This document shows positions 1-6,329 of a stretch of DNA of 6,496 nucleotides, one piece after another. Position 1 is the first letter of the stretch. Each line of letters begins with the position of its first letter. The translations under genes and the position numbers were made by a program. Origin of the DNA: an uncultured Saprospiraceae bacterium (lineage in GTDB: Bacteria > Bacteroidota > Bacteroidia > Chitinophagales > Saprospiraceae). The DNA is taken from assembly GCA_905479665.1 (NCBI GenBank), contig CAJQNM010000773.1, positions 1-6,496 of the forward strand, in the 5' to 3' direction. Below the pieces are notes generated by a model. The model saw nothing but the letters and a program-made list of their open reading frames with translations, was not told the origin of the DNA and did not search any database.

Positions 1-2226
1 ATCGAACAGGATGACCTCACTTCTGCAGACCAACATTTACGTCGAGCAATGGAAATAAGAAGAAAGCTCTTCGGCGAGCAAAGCGTGCCCTACACTCGGA
101 TAGTAAACAATGTCATTCTCAATTTGATAGAGATGGGTAAGGACGACGAGGCAATGCCGCTGGCACGCAAGAATATTGCTGTAATCGAGTCGATGGAAAA
201 TAAAGATCCTACTTTTCATCCCGCCTCTTACGCAACTCTAGGTGAACTATTGGAAAAGCAAGGTGAGTTGTCAGAGGCTAAGAAAAATTACTTGCGGAGC
301 GTCGAGTTGTTTCGCAATTATCAGCCAAAGTCTCCCCGCATTCGATTTTATCTGAGACCACTGGCCCGTATTTGTAGCCAACTGGGATTGCATCGAGAGG
401 CTCTAGAATTTACTCATCAGTCGATGGCGGCGGTAGTGCAAAATCTCGACATCCATGATATAATGGACAATCCGACGGCAGAGAGCCCCTACAACTACAA
501 CTCTTTAAAATTTCTTACTGCCGCGAAAGCGACGGCGTGGGCAAGACTATATGAAGACGAATCTCATGACACTTCTCATTTACGCCAAGCAATAAAACTG
601 TACCAACTGGCTGATGTCTTCGTGGCAAAAAACCGCACAAAAACAAATTACCAGCCCAGTCGGCTTAGTTACTCTGCGGCAAATCAAGGGATCTATGAAG
701 GAGCAATAAAAAATTTAATTGCCCTGCACGCGATATCAAAGAGTAAAGCAGATCTGGCAGACGCTTTTCAGCTGGTGGAAAAGACAAAATCGGTCACACT
801 TCTTGAGGACATTCTGGACGCAAGTGCGCGAAATAAGATTGACCTTCCAAACGAGTATTTGCAAAAAGAAATGGCACTACTCGACAGTCTACAACTGCTG
901 CGCAAAAAACGAAGTGAAGCAACCGATGAGGAAGAAACAAGTCAGGTGGAGAGCGCTCTATTAGCTATCGAATTATCGTATCAAAATTTTCAAAATAAAA
1001 TACGCACTGAGTTTCCACGATATTATCAGGCCCGCTACGATTTGCAATTTATTAGGATGGAAGAATTGCAAGCCTCACTGACCACCGAGCAATCTGTTTT
1101 AGAATATTATCAAGGCAGCCAAGCGCTGTATGCATTTCATATCTCAAGAGACTCCGTGCAGCTGGTAGCGATTCCCTCTAGCGGTCTTGATGAGCAAATC
1201 GATTCGCTGGTGCTTGCTATGGAAAACTATACGGCAACCCTGCCTGTCTCAGATCCCAAAAATGTGCTCGCCATCGATGGCTACATCAAGCATGCTCGTA
1301 CACTCCATCACCGACTTGTCGAGCCTTTTTCTGAGCTTCGAGAAGAGGTAATGATTATTCCTGATGGGCGCTTGAATTATTTGCCTTTTGAAGTGCTTTT
1401 GCAAGAGACCCCTCAAGACCAACAGTTATTTTCTGAATATTCGTATTTAATTAAGGCCCACGCTATTTCGTATAATTATTCCAGCACCCTTGCATGGCAA
1501 ATGCGACAAATGCGGGTCGCCAAATCAACCCAAGTGCTGGCTGTCGCCCCAACTTTTGAGGGCGGGTCACTCCAGCCTCTTATTTTCAATGGGGAAGAAG
1601 CACAAGTAGTCACCGACATTATGGGTGGCCAGGTCTTGCAAGGAGCGGATGCGACCAGAGTTTCTTTTACTACGCTTGCCCCAAATTTTGGAACCTTGCA
1701 TTTCGCATCTCATGCCTTTGTCGACCAAGAAAATTCTGACAAGTCTTACCTGGCATTTTATCAGACTTCAGATCTTGAAGATCACCTTTTTCTCGACGAT
1801 CTATATAGCCTGGCTCTCCCCGCACATCTGGTCACACTCAGTGCATGTGAGACCAATGCCGGACAACTGCAAAGTGGTGAAAGTATCGCAAGCTTGGCCC
1901 GCGGTTTTTCCTATGCCGGAGCGAAGAGCCTCATCACCTCCCTGTGGGATGTTACTGACATCTCTGCCAAAGACATCATGCACACATTCTATCAAGAACT
2001 CTCAGAAAAGCAACCAAAGCACATAGCCCTTCGCACAGCAAAGTTGACCTACTTAGACCAGTCCGAACCAGCCTTGGCACATCCATATTTCTGGTCCACC
2101 TATATCGCAATAGGTGATATGGCACCTCTCCGTCGGGGATCTCAGCTGGTCACAGCTTTGGGCATCACTTTGATGGCAAGCTTAGTACTTTTGGGGCTTT
2201 GGCTCATCAATCGAAATAAATCATGA
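1..2226 (+). CDS. TPR-CHAT domain protein with C-terminal membrane helix (5' partial)
   Basis: The frame is open to the left edge, so the first ATG (base 49) is internal: the residues before and after it form one TPR helix pair (ADQHLRRAMEIRRKLFGE). Counting from base 1, 741 codons are present. TPR-like helical repeats fill residues 1-260, then a charged, probably coiled-coil segment (about 281-337), then a CHAT domain (about 357-708). The CHAT domain shows the caspase-like dyad: His571 in LHFASHAF and Cys616 in TLSACETN. It also has the family signatures GESIASLARGF, AGAKSLITSLWDV and HPYFWSTYIAIGD. A hydrophobic helix at 716-736 (bases 2146-2208) is followed by the short tail NRNKS. CHAT proteins are caspase/separase-like cysteine proteases, but the substrate here is unknown. 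Related Bacteroidota proteins usually begin with a signal peptide, which would place the protease outside the cytoplasm; that N-terminus is not in the window. The gene overlaps the next by 4 bases. Confidence 0.93.
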   Translation: MEQDDLTSADQHLRRAMEIRRKLFGEQSVPYTRIVNNVILNLIEMGKDDEAMPLARKNIAVIESMENKDPTFHPASYATLGELLEKQGELSEAKKNYLRSVELFRNYQPKSPRIRFYLRPLARICSQLGLHREALEFTHQSMAAVVQNLDIHDIMDNPTAESPYNYNSLKFLTAAKATAWARLYEDESHDTSHLRQAIKLYQLADVFVAKNRTKTNYQPSRLSYSAANQGIYEGAIKNLIALHAISKSKADLADAFQLVEKTKSVTLLEDILDASARNKIDLPNEYLQKEMALLDSLQLLRKKRSEATDEEETSQVESALLAIELSYQNFQNKIRTEFPRYYQARYDLQFIRMEELQASLTTEQSVLEYYQGSQALYAFHISRDSVQLVAIPSSGLDEQIDSLVLAMENYTATLPVSDPKNVLAIDGYIKHARTLHHRLVEPFSELREEVMIIPDGRLNYLPFEVLLQETPQDQQLFSEYSYLIKAHAISYNYSSTLAWQMRQMRVAKSTQVLAVAPTFEGGSLQPLIFNGEEAQVVTDIMGGQVLQGADATRVSFTTLAPNFGTLHFASHAFVDQENSDKSYLAFYQTSDLEDHLFLDDLYSLALPAHLVTLSACETNAGQLQSGESIASLARGFSYAGAKSLITSLWDVTDISAKDIMHTFYQELSEKQPKHIALRTAKLTYLDQSEPALAHPYFWSTYIAIGDMAPLRRGSQLVTALGITLMASLVLLGLWLINRNKS

Positions 2227-2996
2227 ACTATAAAGATCCACCCTTCTTACTGGAAGAAACAAACTATAAGCTCACCAAGGATACAGACTATGAAGTAGCT
2301 GTACTGCCCTGGGGAGCGACCGAAGCCCACAACTACCATCTGCCCTACGGTACCGACACCATTCAGGTCGAGCACGTGGCCCGGCAAGCGGGGGAGACAG
2401 CCTGGAGCAATGGAGCCAAAGTGGTCATCTTACCTTGTATTCCGCTCGGAATCAATACTGGCCAGCTCGATGTTACCCTGTGCATGAATATTCTGCCTAC
2501 TACTCAATTGGCGATTCTGAAAGATATTTGCGATGTACTGTCTAGACAGGAAATTGACAAATTAGTGATCCTGAACGGGCACGGCGGCAACAACTTTAAG
2601 AACATGATTCGCGAGTTGTCCTTTTTCTTCCCAGATCTATTTTGTTGCTGGGTCGATTGGTTTCGAGCCGCCGACTGGAATCTCCATTTTGATGAACCCG
2701 GTGATCACGCAGGTGAAATGGAGACCAGTGCAGTGATGCACATTGCGCCAGATTTAGTGCGCCCGCTTTCAGAGGCCGGTCCTGGGCACGCAAGAAAATT
2801 CAAGCTAAAAGCATTCAAGGAGGGTTGGGTGAACGCCCAGCGACAATGGACTCAGGTGACTGCTGACACCGGAGTAGGAAACCCTGCGAAGGCCACTCCC
2901 GAAAAAGGCAAGAAATACATGGATGCCTGTGCTGCAAACTTAGCAGATTTTTTTACTGAGCTCGCCCGGACTCCGCGCACCGATTTGTACGAGTAG
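2223..2996 (+). CDS. Creatininase-family metal-dependent amidohydrolase
   Basis: This 257-residue protein matches the creatininase family (PF02633) along its full length. Visible motifs are LPWGATEAHNYHLPYGTD (E34, H36, D45), VILNGHGGN (H120), DHAGEMETS (H162, E165, E167) and a C-terminal TGVGNPAKATPEKGKKY typical of the family. E34, H36, D45 and H120 are the expected ligands of a two-metal site. The family hydrolyses cyclic or linear amides and includes creatininase, the mycofactocin peptidase MftE and the archaeal formamide hydrolase ArfB. The GHGGN form, rather than the GHYEN I recall for Pseudomonas creatininase, argues against creatinine as substrate. No signal peptide is present, so it is probably cytoplasmic. 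The ATG overlaps the CHAT gene's TGA (ATGA), and the stop abuts the next gene's start, which implies translational coupling on both sides. Family assignment is firm; the substrate is unknown. Confidence 0.93.
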   Translation: MNYKDPPFLLEETNYKLTKDTDYEVAVLPWGATEAHNYHLPYGTDTIQVEHVARQAGETAWSNGAKVVILPCIPLGINTGQLDVTLCMNILPTTQLAILKDICDVLSRQEIDKLVILNGHGGNNFKNMIRELSFFFPDLFCCWVDWFRAADWNLHFDEPGDHAGEMETSAVMHIAPDLVRPLSEAGPGHARKFKLKAFKEGWVNAQRQWTQVTADTGVGNPAKATPEKGKKYMDACAANLADFFTELARTPRTDLYE

Positions 2997-4598
2997 GTGC
3001 AACATCAACTACAAAAATGGTGGTCTTCTCATGAGACGGTTGGTCTGTTCACTCTCCTCCTCATTTTTGCGGCACCTGCTTTTATTTTAAATCTGGGAGG
3101 CCTTCCTCTTATTGGAGACGAAGGAATACGAGCACTGGTTGCTCTGGAAATGGATATCAATCAGCAATATATTGCACCAACACTTTATGGCGAATACTAT
3201 TTTAAAAAGCCCCCTCTGTGGAATTGGATTGTCTTGATGTCTTTCAAATTATTTGGTGTTTCTAATCTGGCCGCACGCCTCCCTACGATTTTCTTTTTGT
3301 ATTTATTTACCATTCATGTATTTCGCGCATTTCGCAAGCATGTTGGTGAACGCGAAGGACTTTTGGTCGCTGCTTTGTTTCTGACTTGTGGGAGAGTTTT
3401 GTTCTGGGATTCTATGTTGGCACTTATTGACATTACTTTTTCCTGGGTCATTTTTGCAATGTGGGTTTGGATCTATGAGCAACATGAGAAGAAAAAATAT
3501 CTGGAGTTATATTTAGGCACATATCTTTTAGGTGCCATTGCTTTCATGCTAAAAGCGCTTCCTGCATTGGTTTTTATTGCACTCACTCTACTTGCCTACC
3601 AAATCTATCGCCGCACTTTTTGGAAGTTATTGAGCTGGATGCATTTTGCCGGCATTGCCCTGCTTTTTGGTGTAGTCGGCATCTATTTTTTCTTGTATCA
3701 AGAGTATGTTCCCTTGCAAGATTTATTGGCTGTATATCTCGACGAATCGACCCAACGTACCGTTGTAGCGCACGGAATCTTTGAAACGATCAAACAGCTC
3801 TTTGTTTTTCCGGTCGAGATGCTCTATCACTACCTCCCCTGGTCTGCCGGATTGATTTTTATTTTTAGCAAAGATTCCTGGGAAAAATTAAAAACGCATC
3901 CGTTTCTCATTTTCTGTGCGGTTACCTTTTTGGCCAATATTATTATTTACTGGACCTCCCCAGTGATTTATGCACGTTACGTGATCATGTTTGCTCCACT
4001 TTACTTTGGCTTGGTGGTCTTCTGGTATCGAGAGAGCAAGGGCCAAAAAATTCGCACTTTGTTCGATGGTTTTATGATCCTCCTCTGTGCGGTGGCGATG
4101 CTTGGCGCTTTTGTCCCTCCATTCTATGAAGAATCACGCAATGTACCTGGTATTTGGCTTATTTCGATAGGGGCATTCGCCTGCCTAGCCAGCGGTCTCT
4201 TGTTTCTCTTCAAGTACCCCAATGCTCGACTTTTGACCACCTCATTTATCCTGGTCGTGTTGCGCTTCGGGTTCGATTTGGTGGTACTGCCATTGCGAAG
4301 CACCACGACCAGTCAAGCCCAAGTGCAAAGAGAAAGTGTTGAAATTGGGAAAAAGTACGCAGGTGCTCCCATGTATATTTTTGGTGACTATGAGATAAAC
4401 CACGACAACGGGTTCTATCTTACCAAAGAACGCAATGAAATCGTACTGCGCACCCAACTTGCGATGCCAGGATGTTATCTTTTGGTGCAGGGACACGACT
4501 ATCCGTATCTTCTTGACAAGTACGAATTAGTTGATTCTGTGCGGATTAAGGAGACGGAAAAGTATTTTCACGTTGTAAAAGTGCCCGATTTTCGCTGA
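2997..4598 (+). CDS. ArnT/PMT-like membrane glycosyltransferase (GT39 type)
   Basis: This 533-residue polytopic membrane protein has roughly a dozen hydrophobic segments, the first at about 15-35. The first periplasmic loop carries the ArnT/PMT signature: GDEGIRALVALEM (D41 E42, the expected catalytic acidic pair), then YGEYYFKKPPLWNW (KPP at 71-73), FKLFGVSNLAARLP, and later a conserved-type Asp in WDSMLALIDITF. A soluble tail of about 100 residues follows the last helix. Family members transfer a sugar from a polyprenyl-phosphate donor to lipid, glycan or protein on the outer face of the inner membrane. The acceptor cannot be read from sequence. The start is GTG at 2997, directly after the upstream TAG and in the same frame. 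The next in-frame ATG is codon 52, beyond the catalytic motif, so a GTG (or otherwise non-ATG) start is forced. The GT2 gene 12 bases downstream is the likely donor synthase. Confidence 0.92.
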   Translation: MQHQLQKWWSSHETVGLFTLLLIFAAPAFILNLGGLPLIGDEGIRALVALEMDINQQYIAPTLYGEYYFKKPPLWNWIVLMSFKLFGVSNLAARLPTIFFLYLFTIHVFRAFRKHVGEREGLLVAALFLTCGRVLFWDSMLALIDITFSWVIFAMWVWIYEQHEKKKYLELYLGTYLLGAIAFMLKALPALVFIALTLLAYQIYRRTFWKLLSWMHFAGIALLFGVVGIYFFLYQEYVPLQDLLAVYLDESTQRTVVAHGIFETIKQLFVFPVEMLYHYLPWSAGLIFIFSKDSWEKLKTHPFLIFCAVTFLANIIIYWTSPVIYARYVIMFAPLYFGLVVFWYRESKGQKIRTLFDGFMILLCAVAMLGAFVPPFYEESRNVPGIWLISIGAFACLASGLLFLFKYPNARLLTTSFILVVLRFGFDLVVLPLRSTTTSQAQVQRESVEIGKKYAGAPMYIFGDYEINHDNGFYLTKERNEIVLRTQLAMPGCYLLVQGHDYPYLLDKYELVDSVRIKETEKYFHVVKVPDFR

Positions 4599-4610
4599 TG
4601 AATAAAACTG

Positions 4611-5564
4611 ATGGATAAATCAAGTACCATGAAAGCCTTGGAGATATCGGTGGTTGTCTGTGTGTACAACGAAGCAGAGAACATCACTCCCATGCTTGCT
4701 CAAATAAGGGCTGCGTTGCAATCGTACACCTACGAAATCATCTATGTCGATGATGGCTCGACCGATGAGACCCTAAATAATTTGCAGGACCAGGCTGCTT
4801 CCGACTTGGTGATTCTCGAATTTCGCAAGAACTATGGCCAAAGCCATGCCCTAGCTGCAGGAATAGAAGAGGCACGAGGCGAGTTCATCGCTACGATGGA
4901 CGGAGACCTGCAAAATGATCCTTCTGACATTCCTATGATGCTTGATCTACTAAAGTCAGGAAATTGGGATTTAGTGGCGGGCATTCGACAGAAACGGCAG
5001 GATAATGTGATCCGTACCTTTCCGAGTAAGATCGCCAATATGATCATTCGTCGCAGTAGTGGAGTAGCTATTCAGGACTATGGCTGCACGCTGAAGATTT
5101 TTCGTCAGGAAATTGCCAAAGACCTGGGGCTATACGGTGAACTGCACCGCTTCATCCCGGTACTGGCCCATCTGGAAGGAGCACGCATCACGCAAGTAGA
5201 TGTAAAACATCATGCCCGTCAATTTGGCGAATCCAAATATGGTATGGGTCGCACCATCCGCGTCATGAGTGATTTACTCCTGATGGTCTTTCTGAAGAAA
5301 TATTTGCAGCGGCCTATGCATTTATTTGGCAATTCAGGAATCGTCCTATTCCTTATTGGTGTCGTGATCAATCTATACATGCTGTGGCTCAAATTTCAGG
5401 GCCAGGATATTTGGGGCAAGCCGCTTATGCTGCTGGGTATCCTATTGCTGCTGGCAGGAATTCAGCTCATCACCTTTGGCATTTTTGTGGAGCTGCAGAT
5501 GCGCACGTACTATGAGTCGCAGGGTAAGGTGCCTTATCGGATTCGGAAGCGGTTTACCTTTTGA
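4611..5564 (+). CDS. GtrB/ArnC/DPMS-like polyprenyl-phosphate glycosyltransferase (GT2)
   Basis: The 317-residue product has an N-terminal GT-A domain: VVVCVYNEAEN (about 14-24), YVDDGSTDE (45-53), the metal and nucleotide-sugar binding TMDGDLQNDP (DGD at 97-99), YGCTLKIFR (157-165) and HHARQFGESKYG (200-211). Two C-terminal membrane helices follow at about 239-260 and 271-294, then a basic tail with the YYESQGKVPYRIR pattern common in this family. Members move a sugar from a nucleotide sugar onto undecaprenyl (or dolichyl) phosphate at the cytoplasmic face. The sugar cannot be told from sequence. Its position right behind a GT39-type gene suggests it makes that enzyme's donor. The ATG at 4611 is used, but the ATG at 4629 is an equally good start and neither has a clear Shine-Dalgarno. 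No convincing intrinsic terminator follows. Confidence 0.94.
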   Translation: MDKSSTMKALEISVVVCVYNEAENITPMLAQIRAALQSYTYEIIYVDDGSTDETLNNLQDQAASDLVILEFRKNYGQSHALAAGIEEARGEFIATMDGDLQNDPSDIPMMLDLLKSGNWDLVAGIRQKRQDNVIRTFPSKIANMIIRRSSGVAIQDYGCTLKIFRQEIAKDLGLYGELHRFIPVLAHLEGARITQVDVKHHARQFGESKYGMGRTIRVMSDLLLMVFLKKYLQRPMHLFGNSGIVLFLIGVVINLYMLWLKFQGQDIWGKPLMLLGILLLLAGIQLITFGIFVELQMRTYYESQGKVPYRIRKRFTF

Positions 5565-5713
5565 GGATTGTAGCAAAACAGAAAGAATTTTAATGTTGAG
5601 CGCACTCCGAAAAGGTTTGTATACGATGATTTATCATACCCAATACCCCTACCTTAAGGGAAATCTAACCATGTCATTTTTTTTGTTTTGGACGCATGTG
5701 ATGGTTCATATTA

Positions 5714-5758
5714 TTTCAGGCAAAGCCGTCCTGAAAGGACGGTGGATCTTTCGCGAAA
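5714..5758. repeat. Cluster of GC-rich inverted repeats, REP-like
   Basis: CCGTCCT (5726-5732) and AGGACGG (5736-5742) form a perfect 7-bp stem around GAA, with a possible further G-T pair. TTTCAGG (5714-5720) can instead pair with CCTGAAA (5730-5736), which uses part of the same stem, so the two hairpins exclude each other. A perfect palindrome, TTTCGCGAAA, follows at 5749-5758. No T-run follows the strong stem, so it is not a standard rho-independent terminator. Short CCGTCCT-GAA-AGGACGG-type stems are common in intergenic repeats linked to IS200-like/RAYT transposases. That origin is inferred; no transposase is present here. Confidence 0.55.
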
Positions 5759-5850
5759 AATGATTAAGTTAATTAATGAACGCGCATTGGATGTGTGTAT
5801 TGAATATCGGACTCTATTTAATGTAGTTTTAACTCATTGTTTGCGAATGT

Positions 5851-5871
5851 CAAGGGCCTAAAGCCGCCTTG
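5851..5871. repeat. Second REP-like inverted repeat
   Basis: CAAGG (5851-5855) and CCTTG (5867-5871) are inverted copies flanking a core that contains AAAGCCGCCT. The upstream repeat at 5723-5732 reads AAAGCCGTCCT over the same stretch. The two may be diverged members of one repeat family, or a head and tail of a decayed module about 130 bases long. The stem is short and imperfect, so this is a weak call. It lies about 20 bases before the point where the PIN-domain remnant becomes readable. Confidence 0.35.
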
Positions 5872-5892
5872 GAATGAGTTTCTTCATTTTGA

Positions 5893-6099
5893 ATACGACC
5901 TCGAGTTAATTTAGGGAATGACGCTGCCGATGCTTGGATTATAGCATATGCGTTAAACCAAAATTTTCCTTTGTTAACCCTTTAGAAAAGTGAACCAGAA
6001 AGAAGATCTAGAATTAATATTCCGGACGTCTGTCTTGATCATGGTGTGAACTATTTTACAACTGTTGAAATGCTAAGGAATCTCGGTGAAAAAATATGA
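5893..6099 (+). pseudogene. Broken DUF4411 PIN-domain (VapC-like) toxin remnant
   Basis: Reading from 5893 gives IRPRVNLGNDAADAWIIAY and ALNQNFPLLTL, then a TAG at 5983-5985, then KSEPERRSRINIPDVC and LDHGVNYFTTVEMLRNLGEKI, ending at TGA 6097-6099. This matches the C-terminal half of DUF4411 PIN-domain proteins, whose pattern is ADAW.IAYAL...VVT.EK..P...R.KIPDVC...GV.Y....EMLR.LG.KF. The TAG sits where the family has Glu in the T-x-E-K stretch, so a single base change (GAG to TAG) explains it. The N-terminal half, with the first catalytic Asp, is not found in any frame upstream; the frame is closed by TGA at 5890. PIN toxins are ribonucleases, but this copy cannot make an active enzyme. No antitoxin gene is visible beside it. 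The identity rests on motif recall, not a search. Confidence 0.7.
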
Positions 6100-6273
6100 A
6101 GCACTCCCCACAATGCCAATAGGTGATGATAAGATAATAAAGTATTTTCTCTTCCATCGAGAGATGCTACGTCCATTGGCCGCTGAGACCTGGCATGTGC
6201 GGAAGACGATAATTAATAGCAACGAATTCCCTAGAATTTGAAGACTAATGTGGGGAATTTCAAATAAATAGAA
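6100..6273. other. AT-rich spacer before the secreted-protein gene
   Basis: These 174 bases lie between the PIN remnant and the palindrome upstream of the last gene. They contain a 42-codon ATG frame on the + strand (6113-6241, product starting MPIGDDKIIKYFLFHREMLR) that resembles nothing I recognise and has no ribosome binding site. It could be another fragment of the decayed toxin-antitoxin locus or chance. A near match to the Bacteroidota -7 element (TAGAATTTG at 6232-6240, one base longer than TAnnTTTG) lies here without a clear -33 partner, so I do not call a promoter. Confidence 0.45.
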
Positions 6274-6288
6274 ATATTGTGACAATAT
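6274..6288. promoter_or_regulatory. Palindromic candidate operator upstream of the Sde182-like gene
   Basis: ATATTGT (6274-6280), a central G (6281) and ACAATAT (6282-6288) form a perfect 15-base palindrome with 7-base arms. It ends 26 bases before the ATG at 6315 and 41 bases before the preferred ATG at 6330. Position and symmetry suit a site for a dimeric DNA-binding regulator. The inner TTGTGACAA contains a TGTGA half-site like that of Crp/Fnr-family regulators, but the spacing is not that of a classical site. AT-rich palindromes also occur by chance, so this stays a candidate. Confidence 0.35.
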
Positions 6289-6329
6289 CTGATGATTCTT
6301 ATACAAGGCACTGCATGAACTTCTACCAA

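Larger units (their letters stand above)
5565..5892. other. Gene-free stretch behind the operon
   Basis: No credible gene is visible in these 328 bases. All frames are broken into short pieces; the longest new one (5593-5763, 56 residues) runs through a GC-rich hairpin and an eight-T run and has no recognisable motif. The stretch does contain inverted repeats: a weak AT-rich one at 5626-5637 (ATGAT-TT-ATCAT), a cluster at 5714-5758 and another at 5851-5871. The eight-T run at 5677-5684 lies 17 bases after a 4-bp stem, so it is not a proper terminator. Transcription of the upstream operon may end here by another route. Confidence 0.6.

Noticed and set aside
49..51. ATG at base 49 as the true start of the CHAT gene
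   Set aside because: The frame is open to base 1 and the residues before the ATG complete a TPR helix, so the gene begins outside the window.
4598..4618. Six-codon minicistron ATG AAT AAA ACT GAT GGA TAA overlapping the GT39 stop and GT2 start
   Set aside because: It could mediate coupling, but such short frames are expected by chance and nothing else supports it.
5647..5684. Rho-independent terminator for the operon (CCCT/AGGG stem and T8 run)
   Set aside because: The stem has 4 base pairs and ends 17 bases before the T-run, so the geometry is wrong.
5476..5763. 95-codon + strand frame across the end of the GT2 gene, and its 56-codon tail from the ATG at 5593
   Set aside because: It overlaps the GT2 3' end in another frame, then runs through a T8 run and a GC hairpin. 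No motif or ribosome binding site supports it.
5760..5858. Short + strand frame starting MIKLINERALDVC
   Set aside because: Only 32 codons, ending inside the second repeat, with no similarity I recognise to an antitoxin or to the missing PIN N-terminus.
6113..6241. 42-codon + strand frame starting MPIGDD as a small gene
   Set aside because: No ribosome binding site and no motif, and it sits in AT-rich decaying DNA. Mentioned only in the spacer entry.
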